Shown here: positions 1 to 6,938 of the stretch, piece after piece
How positions within the stretch are numbered: the first letter of the stretch is position 1
Layout of the letters: each line of letters opens with the position of its first letter
DNA from: Lentisphaeria bacterium
GTDB taxonomy: Bacteria > Verrucomicrobiota > Lentisphaeria > Victivallales > UBA1829
Assembly: GCA_017623265.1 (NCBI GenBank)
Contig: JAGAPM010000108.1
Coordinates: 1 to 26,963, forward strand
Length of the DNA: 26,963 nucleotides
Direction of reading: 5' to 3'
Notes under the pieces: model-generated
What the model was told of the DNA's origin: nothing
The model's input: only the letters and a program-made list of their open reading frames with translations
Database searches by the model: none
Made by a program: the position numbers and the translations under genes

Positions 1-1
1 C

Positions 2-139
2 AGCTCGCTTGAACTTGCCGGAATCGGCGACTTCAACGGCGACGGCAAGGCAGATATCCTGTGGCAGGCAGCAGACGGCGGTCTCCACTGGGGCGAAGCT
101 CAAGCCGGCAAGCTGAACAATCTGACCACGATCGCCTGA
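2..139 (+). CDS. C-terminal end of an FG-GAP/VCBS-type repeat protein (partial, 5' end outside window)
   Basis: The reading frame enters from the left edge and stops at TGA 137-139, giving the last 45 residues. They contain one clear FG-GAP/VCBS-type calcium-binding motif, GDFNGDGKADILW, followed by a short tail ending in LTTIA. Such repeats form beta-propeller blades and are common in very large secreted adhesins and enzymes of Gram-negative bacteria. Inference: because a HlyB/HlyD-like pair lies 4 kb downstream on the same strand, this protein may be a type I secretion substrate. No further domain can be judged because the rest lies outside the window. Confidence is good for the repeat and low for the role. 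Confidence 0.8.
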   Translation, partial: SSLELAGIGDFNGDGKADILWQAADGGLHWGEAQAGKLNNLTTIA

Positions 140-165
140 TCCAGGTCACAGTTTGATCCATAACT

Positions 166-197
166 CCCGTGTCTCCCCCACCCGGAGGAGGCACGGG
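166..197 (+). terminator. GC-rich hairpin after the FG-GAP gene, possible terminator
   Basis: The 11-bp arms 166-176 (CCCGTGTCTCC) and 187-197 (GGAGGCACGGG) pair with one G-T wobble around a 10-nt loop, 27 bp after the stop codon. Only a short T run (TTT at 200-202) follows, so termination efficiency is uncertain. It could equally be an mRNA 3'-end stabiliser. Apart from this hairpin, the one at 316-337 and the promoter at 361-388, nothing supportable is visible in 140-431. Confidence 0.5.
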
Positions 198-315
198 CGT
201 TTCCGGTGTTTAAAGGATACAACCTGCCCTTGCATGTGTTTTTCCAACGCCGGACATTCCTGCCGGATCATCCGGGAAGAGTTCGGCAAGCCCCGGCAGC
301 AAATACGCCTGATTC

Positions 316-337
316 AATCAGCAACGGCTGATTTTTT
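316..337 (+). terminator. Rho-independent terminator
   Basis: AATCAGC (316-322) and GCTGATT (327-333) form a 7-bp stem around the tetraloop AACG, and the T run continues to 337. It lies just upstream of the promoter for the glycosyltransferase operon, so it probably insulates that operon from transcription of the FG-GAP gene. Confidence 0.65.
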
Positions 338-360
338 GTAAATAAAAAAACGATTCCCGT

Positions 361-388
361 TTGAAAATCACCGTTCCGCATATATATT
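361..388 (+). promoter_or_regulatory. Sigma70-type promoter for the glycan synthesis/export operon
   Basis: The -35 box TTGAAA (361-366) is separated by 16 bp from the -10 box TATATT (383-388). Transcription would start near 395, about 37 nt before the glycosyltransferase ATG at 432. The same box pair with the same spacing recurs before other genes in this window (17438-17465; closely similar at 10529-10556 and 25713-25740), which strengthens the call. Confidence 0.65.
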
Positions 389-431
389 TTCAGCGATAAA
401 AAAATGAATACGATCGAGTAAATGTGATTTT

Positions 432-1637
432 ATGAGCGAAAGAATCGACAAGCTGACTTACCGGATCCGTCGCAAGTGGCGCGAACACAAGGAGAAAGAT
501 CCGAGCGGAAAAAGTTTCATCCGATACGTTTTCCGTTTTCTGTTTTACAAGATCCTGTTTTTTCCCCACCGGTTTTACAGCAAAGGCCTTGAGACCTGCA
601 GCCCGGATACGGTGAACATTGCAGTCTATCTCTCCGGCGGTCTCGGAGACTGCGTGGTGGGGATGCGTCTTCTGCAGCAGCTTTCCACACTTTATCCGGC
701 ATGCCGCTTCCATCTGTTCTATAAGACCCCGGCAGTGCTTTCCTGGGTGAGCGAAGCCGTTCCTGCAGTGGAAAGCGTGGAAAGCGCCGAACTTTATGAT
801 TACTTCAGCCGTCGGCTCGCCGATTGCGCCATACGTTTGAACACGTTTGTCAAATTCGATCTCACCCGGATCAATCTGCGCAAGATCAAACGGCTTGCCC
901 CCGGTTTTGCCGAGCGGATCAGTATCTCCCGGCAATGGGAAGGCATGAACCGTGTTTTTATCGATCATCATCCCACACTTGACGGGGCATACGCACGCAA
1001 CGCCGTTGCCCTCGGCTGGCAACGACAGGACGCCTTGAGCCGGCAGTTGGGGTTGCCCCCCTGCGCTCTCACACTCGCCCTGCCCTGCTCCGATACAAAA
1101 CGGGAAGAGGTCGCTGCCCGGTTCAAACGCTATGTCACCGTAAATACGGGCTTTGACCGTTTTTTCATCATGAGTACGGAAACGGCAACGAAATGTTATC
1201 CGGATGCGTATTGGTCCGGGCTGGTCCGTCTGCTCAAGGAAAATATGCCGGATCTGGGCGTGATCCAGGTCGGCAACGGCTGCAGCTACCACATTCCGGA
1301 AGCGGATCTGGATCTTTCGGGCAAGACCAGTCTTGCGGAATGTGCCGGACTTCTGAAGGGGAGTCTGCTGCATATTGATATTGAAGGCGGTCTGGTCCAT
1401 GTTTGTGCCAGCCTCGGCACCCGCTGTGCCGTTCTTTTCGGGCCGACTCCGCCCGCGTATTTCGGTTATCCGGATAACATCAATCTGCGGGACGAAAGCT
1501 GCAGTGAATGTTGGTGGGCAACCGAACGGTGGATGGAATGCTGTCCGAAAAATCATCCGGAGAATGTCTGCATGAAACGGCTGACCCCGGAACGGGTTTT
1601 TGCAGCGGTCCGGGCACATCTGCAGGAGCATCGGTAA
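432..1637 (+). CDS. GT9-like glycosyltransferase (heptosyltransferase-like)
   Basis: This 401-residue protein resembles ADP-heptose:LPS heptosyltransferases of family GT9. The N-terminal Rossmann half carries GGLGD at residues 69-73, the usual GxGD motif. The C-terminal half carries GLVHVCASLGTRCAVLFGPT near residues 316-335, which matches the donor-binding region of the family. A cysteine-rich tail (CSECWW and two later Cys) follows at about 350-380. It would act at the cytoplasmic face of the inner membrane, transferring a sugar onto a lipid-linked or LPS-like acceptor. The ATG at 432 has no strong Shine-Dalgarno sequence. It is the first gene of an operon with an ABC glycan exporter, so the sugar probably belongs to the exported polysaccharide. 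Donor and acceptor are unknown. Confidence 0.85.
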   Translation: MSERIDKLTYRIRRKWREHKEKDPSGKSFIRYVFRFLFYKILFFPHRFYSKGLETCSPDTVNIAVYLSGGLGDCVVGMRLLQQLSTLYPACRFHLFYKTPAVLSWVSEAVPAVESVESAELYDYFSRRLADCAIRLNTFVKFDLTRINLRKIKRLAPGFAERISISRQWEGMNRVFIDHHPTLDGAYARNAVALGWQRQDALSRQLGLPPCALTLALPCSDTKREEVAARFKRYVTVNTGFDRFFIMSTETATKCYPDAYWSGLVRLLKENMPDLGVIQVGNGCSYHIPEADLDLSGKTSLAECAGLLKGSLLHIDIEGGLVHVCASLGTRCAVLFGPTPPAYFGYPDNINLRDESCSECWWATERWMECCPKNHPENVCMKRLTPERVFAAVRAHLQEHR

Positions 1638-1641
1638 GCGA

Positions 1642-2406
1642 ATGAAAAACTGGTTCAAAACGCAGGCGCTGTATCGTTCTCTTCTTGGCAAAGAGCTGAA
1701 AGCGAAATACAAAAACACCTTTCTCGGCTACGGCTGGAGCCTTCTGATGCCGCTGCTGCAGAGTGCCGTGTTTTTTGTGGTATTCAGCCTCTTTCTGCGC
1801 TTTCCGATCGAGAATTATTTTCTGTTTCTGACGATCGGGCTTGTGGTCTGGCAATTTTTCTCCAACAGCCTGACTCAAGGAGCGAATGTGCTTGTTGCCA
1901 ATGCAAATCTGATACGGAAGACCCCGGTTCCGCGGGAACTTTTTGTATCGGCAACGGTAGGTGCAGAACTGGTACATCTGCTGGTGACTCTGCCGGTGCT
2001 GCTTGTGTTGAGTCTTCTCTGCGACCGTCATCCGGGCTGGGAAACATTTTATGCGCTTCCTGCGGGGATTTTGAGTCTTGTTCTGTTCAGCCGGGGACTT
2101 GCGGGTATGGTTTCGATCCTGAATGCCTATTTCCGGGATCTGGAACGGATCCTGCAGATCCTTCTTCAGATCTGGTTTTATGTGACCCCGATTTTTTACC
2201 GTGCGGATCAGATTCCGGAAAGATTCCGTTTTCTGTTTCTTTTCAACCCGCTGTACTACCCGGTGGAGCTGTTCCGGTGCTGTTTTTATGAATCGGGACC
2301 GGAATGGAAAAAAGCGATTGCCGGCGTATTGTGCGGGTTGATCGTTTATCTTCTCGGCCGCTGTTTCTTCCGGCGCTTTGAACGGGATCTTGCGGAGGTG
2401 TTGTAA
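1642..2406 (+). CDS. ABC-2 type polysaccharide export permease (Wzm/KpsM/TagG-like)
   Basis: This 254-residue integral membrane protein has about six hydrophobic segments. Family hallmarks include the amphipathic N-terminus with KAKYKNTFLGYGWSLLMPL, and NPLYYPVELFR before the last membrane segments. These permeases move undecaprenyl-linked glycans across the inner membrane with an ATPase partner. The chosen start is the ATG at 1642, four bases after the upstream stop codon. The frame opens earlier at 1600, but the 14 extra residues lie inside the upstream gene and do not resemble the family. The ATPase gene starts at 2408, one base after this stop. O-antigen, capsule or teichoic-acid-like export cannot be distinguished here. 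Confidence 0.88.
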   Translation: MKNWFKTQALYRSLLGKELKAKYKNTFLGYGWSLLMPLLQSAVFFVVFSLFLRFPIENYFLFLTIGLVVWQFFSNSLTQGANVLVANANLIRKTPVPRELFVSATVGAELVHLLVTLPVLLVLSLLCDRHPGWETFYALPAGILSLVLFSRGLAGMVSILNAYFRDLERILQILLQIWFYVTPIFYRADQIPERFRFLFLFNPLYYPVELFRCCFYESGPEWKKAIAGVLCGLIVYLLGRCFFRRFERDLAEVL

Positions 2407-2407
2407 G

Positions 2408-3163
2408 ATGTCTGAACGAATTGCAGTTCTTCAGGTCAAAAACCTGCGCAAGGAATTCAAACGGGTCCGGTTGGATTACGGATTGAAAGATATCCTTCTT
2501 CACAGCATCAGCCACATCCGTCGCCTGCGTGAGCAGAAAAAGTTTATTGCCCTTGATAACATCAGTTTTGAGCTGTATCCGGGCGAAAGCATGGCGGTTC
2601 TCGGCAGAAACGGAGCGGGGAAAAGCACGCTTCTCTCGCTGCTTGCAGGGATCCTTTATCCGACCTCGGGTGAGATCATTTTGCGTGGCAGGACCGGTCT
2701 GATGCTGGAATTGGGTTCCGGTTTTGCTCACGATTTGAGCGGCAGAGAAAATATCATGCTGAACGGACTTCTTCTGGGAGCCGATCAAAAAGAACTGCAG
2801 CGGCGCATGGATGAGATCATTGATTTTTCAGGGATCGGCGATTTTATTGATGAGCCGCTCCGGACCTATTCGACCGGAATGCAAACACGGCTCGGTTTTG
2901 CCATTGCGGTCCATACCCGGCCGGATCTTCTGCTGATCGATGAAGTTCTTGCTGTAGGCGACAGCGAAGTCCGCCGGAAATGTCTTTCCAAGTTAAGCGA
3001 AATGAAACAGCAGGGGACCGCAGTTCTGCTTGTGACTCATGCGCTTGATGATGCTGAAAAATTCTGCGACCGTGCGATGTACATAGAGAACGGAGAAATC
3101 CGTTTTTCCGGACAGACAGCGGCAGTCATAACTGCGATTAAGGAAAATGCCTGTGAATACTGA
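2408..3163 (+). CDS. ABC polysaccharide export ATPase (Wzt/KpsT/TagH-like, short form)
   Basis: This 251-residue nucleotide-binding subunit has Walker A GRNGAGKST (66-74), the signature YSTGM (154-158) typical of Wzt/KpsT/TagH ATPases in place of LSGGQ, and Walker B LLLIDE (174-179). An H-loop LVTHA follows. It powers the permease encoded just upstream. The start at 2408 is fixed by GGAGG at 2394-2398, nine bases before the ATG. The earlier in-frame codon at 2378 lies inside the permease gene. The protein ends right after the ATPase domain and lacks the C-terminal glycan-binding domain of Wzt proteins that recognise a capped O-antigen. It is therefore closer in layout to KpsT/TagH. Confidence 0.9.
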   Translation: MSERIAVLQVKNLRKEFKRVRLDYGLKDILLHSISHIRRLREQKKFIALDNISFELYPGESMAVLGRNGAGKSTLLSLLAGILYPTSGEIILRGRTGLMLELGSGFAHDLSGRENIMLNGLLLGADQKELQRRMDEIIDFSGIGDFIDEPLRTYSTGMQTRLGFAIAVHTRPDLLLIDEVLAVGDSEVRRKCLSKLSEMKQQGTAVLLVTHALDDAEKFCDRAMYIENGEIRFSGQTAAVITAIKENACEY

Positions 3164-4253
3164 ACATAAAAAGACAGCCCTTCTTCACTACTGGCTGCAG
3201 CACATGCGCGGTGGTGAAATGGTGTTTGCCGAATTCTGCAAACGCTTTCCCGGGGCGGAAATTTTTACCCATACAGTGATAAAAGAAAATCTTTCCGATG
3301 CGATCACGGCTCATCCGATCCATGAGTCCCTGATTGCAAAAATGCCTTTCGGCAGAGAGTGCTGCCAGAGTTATCTGCCCCTGATGCCCTTTGCCCTGAA
3401 ACAATGGAATTTTGACGGCTACGATCTGCTCCTGAGCAGCGAATCCGGTCCGATCAAGGGGATCCGCAAACCGTCCGGCTGCCGGCATATCTGTTACTGT
3501 CATACCCCGATGCGGTATCTTTGGGACATGTATGATGAGTACTACGAGTCGGCATCACTGTTTACCCGGCTCGGCATGAGTCTGTTCAAAAAACGACTCC
3601 GGGATTATGACCGTCACTCGGCAGACTCGGTTGATACATTTCTGGCGAACTCACACTTTATTGCTGATCGGATCAAGCGGATCTATCAGCGGGAATCGAC
3701 AGTGCTTTATCCACCGGTGGATGCGGAATATTTCCAATCTGCGCCATCATCGGAGCGCACGCACTTTATCTATGTGGGAGCATTGGTGTGCTATAAACGA
3801 CCGGATCTTGCCGTAAAAGCCTTTGCAAAACATCCGGATCAGAAATTGATCATTGTGGGCAACGGCCCGATGAAACGGGAACTGCATAAACTTGCCACCC
3901 CGAATGTCACATTCATTCACAATGCCGATAAGGAGCAGATCCGTACTCTTTATGCCTCGGCAAAGGCATTGATCTTCCCGGGGATCGAAGACTTCGGGAT
4001 CGTTCCCGTGGAGGCACAGGCGGCGGGTTGTCCGGTTATCGCCATGAACAGGGGCGGGACATTGGAAACAGTGCTTGATCACAGGTCGGGTATTCTGATT
4101 GAAAAACAGGATGTGGAATCCATTCTGAACGGGATCGAAGAACTCTCCGGTCTGCATCTTCCGGAAACGGGAGTACGCGCGCATACGGCTCAATTTACGA
4201 CACAGGAATTTCATAAAAAACTGGATACTGTGCTGAATGACAACAGCCGGTAA
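3147..4253 (+). CDS. GT4-family glycosyltransferase (group 1, WbaZ-like)
   Basis: This 368-residue protein has the GT-B fold. The N-terminal acceptor half includes CYCHTPMRYLWDMYDEYY, which resembles WbaZ-type mannosyltransferases. The C-terminal half has LYPPVD, FIYVGALVCYKRPDLAVKAF and the donor-binding E-x7-E region EDFGIVPVEAQAAGCPVIA. It probably transfers a hexose from a nucleotide-sugar donor to a lipid-linked glycan in the cytoplasm. The ATG at 3147 overlaps the end of the ATPase gene by 17 bp, so the two are probably translationally coupled; an AAGGA lies only a few bases upstream. It is the last gene of the glycan operon. The precise sugar cannot be read from sequence. Confidence 0.88.
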   Translation: MPVNTEHKKTALLHYWLQHMRGGEMVFAEFCKRFPGAEIFTHTVIKENLSDAITAHPIHESLIAKMPFGRECCQSYLPLMPFALKQWNFDGYDLLLSSESGPIKGIRKPSGCRHICYCHTPMRYLWDMYDEYYESASLFTRLGMSLFKKRLRDYDRHSADSVDTFLANSHFIADRIKRIYQRESTVLYPPVDAEYFQSAPSSERTHFIYVGALVCYKRPDLAVKAFAKHPDQKLIIVGNGPMKRELHKLATPNVTFIHNADKEQIRTLYASAKALIFPGIEDFGIVPVEAQAAGCPVIAMNRGGTLETVLDHRSGILIEKQDVESILNGIEELSGLHLPETGVRAHTAQFTTQEFHKKLDTVLNDNSR

Positions 4254-4302
4254 CCGCATTGTTTTTCTATTAGTATATTTAAAGATATTTTGCATTCCCC
4301 GT

Positions 4303-4330
4303 TTGACTTTCTGAAAAATCGGGTTAAATT
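4303..4330 (+). promoter_or_regulatory. Probable promoter for the type I secretion genes
   Basis: TTGACT (4303-4308) and TAAATT (4325-4330) are separated by 16 bp in an AT-rich gap of 138 bp between the GT4 gene and the transporter. Transcription would begin about 55 nt before the ATG at 4392. The -35 box is strong and the -10 box is weak. Confidence 0.45.
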
Positions 4331-4391
4331 TCAAGTGTCTGAATATTATTTGAAACAGACAGAAAATCCCAAAAAGAAGAAAGCGATTTTT

Positions 4392-6935
4392 ATGAGCGAA
4401 ATAAACCTTACGGGGCTGCAATGCTTGAAAGCTGTGTTCTCCCAGGTGCGACGGGGAGTCAATTTTTCTGCACTGCTGACTCAAAAAGTCATGCAGGATT
4501 ATCAGGCGGATGACGTAGCAGTGCTGCTCAAACTCAGTGCCGACCACGGCTTGCGCCCTGAACAGGCGGAAGGACTTGATGTCTTTCAGTCTTACAGCGG
4601 GCCTTTTCTGGCGAAACTTTCTGCAGGGAACTGGGTTCTTGTTGCAAACAGCAAACAGCTGATCAGTTCCGAAACGATCAGTCTTTACGACCCCAAAACC
4701 GGCAAAGAAAGTATGATTTCTGTCCGTGCAGAACAGTTCAAGGAGCTGTTTTCCGGCAAGAGCATCATTTTTCACAATCTGGCACAGATTGATGCAAAAA
4801 AACAGACGCGTCTGACATCTTTCATAGCCATTGCACAACATCACAACACCCGGATCGACATCCGGGAGATCATGCACGAATATGCGGTTGGCGAAGAAGA
4901 GGTCAAAGAACGTCATCTCCGTCACATTGCCGCGGATTATAAATTCAAGAGCAAAGAAGTCAAGCTGGGGTGGAAGAAGCTGGAGAAGGCCGGTACCGTT
5001 CTGCCCTGTATCGCTGTCAAACGCAACGGGAAGTATGCCGTTCTCTGCGGCATGCGTACCAATGACGGCAAACAGGAAGCGGTCCTGATGGATCCGGAAA
5101 AGGACCACTCCGCAGACAACCGGTTCATTTTCCTGACGGAAGAGCAGTACCGAGAAGAGTACACCGGCAAACTGATCCTTCTGAAAAAGATCTTCAGCCT
5201 GACGGATGAAGAACAGCCCTTCTCTCTGCGCTGGTTCATTCCGGAATTTGTCAAGAACAAAGGAATCTTCGGCAAGATAGCCCTGATGGTGCTGATGCTG
5301 ACGATCTTTTCTCTCATCATTCCGCTGTTCTTCCAGATCGTGGTGGATAAGGTTCTGGTGAATCAGGCGTACAATACCCTGAACGTGTTGGGGATCGGGA
5401 TCCTGATCGCCGTTCTGTTCAATACGGTTGTCAGCTTTGCCCGCAGTTACATGCTGCTTTTTGCCGCAAACAAGATCGATATTTCCACGGCGACCAAAAC
5501 ATTCGCCCGTTTGATGAAACTGCCGGTGGATTTCTTTGACCGGGTCCCCTCCGGGGTCCTGCTCAAGCACATGCAGCAGACCGAAAAGATCCGGGGCTTC
5601 CTTTCCGGCAATCTGTTCTTTACCATTCTGGATCTGTGTGCCCTGTGTATTTTTATTCCGTTCCTGCTGTTTTACAGCATACCGCTGACGCTGATCGTGA
5701 TCGGCTTCTCCACATTGATGGCGCTGGTGGTGGCATGTTTGATCAAACCCTTCCAGAAACGTCTGGATGAACTGTATCAGGCGGAAGGGAAACGGCAAAG
5801 TATGCTGGTGGAAACGATCCACGGGATCAAGACTGTGAAATCACTGGCACTGGAACCGGTGGAAAAGAAGATCTGGGATGATTCCACGGCGTATGCCATC
5901 AAATCCCACTTCCGGGTGGGTAAGATCTCCATGACCGCCCAGAGCTTGAGCCAAATGCTGGAAATGATGATGATGATCTGCGTGATCTGGGTCGGAACCC
6001 TTCTGGTCAGTGACGGTGTCATGACCAGTGGCGCCCTCATTGCGTTTCAGATACTCTCCAACCGTGTGACCGGACCTCTGGTAAAACTGGTGGGGCTGAT
6101 CCACGAATACCAGCAGATTGCGCTTTCCGTGCGGATGCTGGGCGTGGTGATGAATGCCCCCATGGAACCGGCAGGCGGCGGAGTGCGCAACCCGATCCGC
6201 GGTCAGATCGACTTTGAAAATGTTTCGTTCCGGTACCGCCAGGATCTGCCGTTTGTGGTCAGAGACTTCAATCTTTCCATCAAGCCCGGCATGACGATCG
6301 GCTTTGTGGGACGGTCCGGATCCGGTAAGACCACGGTCACCAAGCTGCTTCAGGCATTGTACCCGGTAACGCAGGGGTTGGTGAAGATCGACGGAATCGA
6401 TATCCGGGAACTGGATAAGACCCACCTGCGCCGGAACATCGGTGTCGTACTTCAGGAGAACTATTTCTTCAGCGGTACGGTCCGGGAAAATATCAGTCTG
6501 CCGAAACAGAACGCCAGTCTGGAAGAGATCATTTACGCCGCAAAACTTGCCGGTGCAGATGAATTTGTGCAGAAACTGCCCCGGGGTTATGATACCATGC
6601 TGGAAGAAAATGCAGCGAACCTTTCCGGCGGACAGAAACAGCGTCTTGCCATCGCCCGCGCCCTGCTGACCAATCCGCCGATCCTGATTTTTGACGAGGC
6701 GACCAGCGCTCTCGACCCGGAAAGCGAAGAGGTGATCCGGCGGAATCTGAAAGCGATCGCCAGCGGCAGAACCGTATTGATCGTATCCCACCGGTTGAGC
6801 ATTGTGAGCCACGCAGATAAGATCGTGGTAATCGATAAAGGCGAGGAATCCGCCTCCGGCACCCATAAGGAACTGCTGGCAAAAGACGGGATCTACAAAG
6901 AATTCTGGACCCAGCAGATGAGAGGAGAAGACTGA
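4392..6935 (+). CDS. HlyB-like type I secretion ABC transporter with two tandem C39-like domains
   Basis: This 847-residue inner-membrane exporter has a fused ATPase. Two C39-like segments, about residues 6-130 and 135-267, precede the membrane domain (about 285-580). Both align with the single HlyB C39-like domain and end in its typical tail (KELFSGKSIIF; REEYTGKLILL). Neither keeps the catalytic Cys or His, so no peptidase activity is expected. The ATPase has Walker A GRSGSGKT (640-647), signature LSGGQ (744-748), Walker B ILIFDE (764-769) and H800. The ATG at 4392 is preferred to the TTG at 4290, which lies upstream of the -35 box. Its HlyD partner follows after 3 bp. No TolC-like gene is in the window. 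The ordinary family length is about 700. Confidence 0.92.
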   Translation: MSEINLTGLQCLKAVFSQVRRGVNFSALLTQKVMQDYQADDVAVLLKLSADHGLRPEQAEGLDVFQSYSGPFLAKLSAGNWVLVANSKQLISSETISLYDPKTGKESMISVRAEQFKELFSGKSIIFHNLAQIDAKKQTRLTSFIAIAQHHNTRIDIREIMHEYAVGEEEVKERHLRHIAADYKFKSKEVKLGWKKLEKAGTVLPCIAVKRNGKYAVLCGMRTNDGKQEAVLMDPEKDHSADNRFIFLTEEQYREEYTGKLILLKKIFSLTDEEQPFSLRWFIPEFVKNKGIFGKIALMVLMLTIFSLIIPLFFQIVVDKVLVNQAYNTLNVLGIGILIAVLFNTVVSFARSYMLLFAANKIDISTATKTFARLMKLPVDFFDRVPSGVLLKHMQQTEKIRGFLSGNLFFTILDLCALCIFIPFLLFYSIPLTLIVIGFSTLMALVVACLIKPFQKRLDELYQAEGKRQSMLVETIHGIKTVKSLALEPVEKKIWDDSTAYAIKSHFRVGKISMTAQSLSQMLEMMMMICVIWVGTLLVSDGVMTSGALIAFQILSNRVTGPLVKLVGLIHEYQQIALSVRMLGVVMNAPMEPAGGGVRNPIRGQIDFENVSFRYRQDLPFVVRDFNLSIKPGMTIGFVGRSGSGKTTVTKLLQALYPVTQGLVKIDGIDIRELDKTHLRRNIGVVLQENYFFSGTVRENISLPKQNASLEEIIYAAKLAGADEFVQKLPRGYDTMLEENAANLSGGQKQRLAIARALLTNPPILIFDEATSALDPESEEVIRRNLKAIASGRTVLIVSHRLSIVSHADKIVVIDKGEESASGTHKELLAKDGIYKEFWTQQMRGED

Positions 6936-6938
6936 TAT

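Noticed and set aside
153..341. Open frame of 62 codons on the plus strand after the FG-GAP gene
   Set aside because: It spans two hairpins (166-197 and 316-337), has no ribosome-binding site, and its Arg/Cys-rich composition resembles random translation.
390..1718. Minus-strand open frame of 442 codons opposite the GT9-like gene
   Set aside because: The plus strand encodes a protein with recognisable GT9 motifs, a promoter and operon spacing. The antisense frame has no family motif and arises from codon bias.
3747..5822. Very long minus-strand open frame (691 codons) opposite the GT4 and HlyB-like genes
   Set aside because: It crosses two clear plus-strand genes, is His/Gln/Phe-rich as expected of an antisense reading, and has no start signals. 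It is a shadow.
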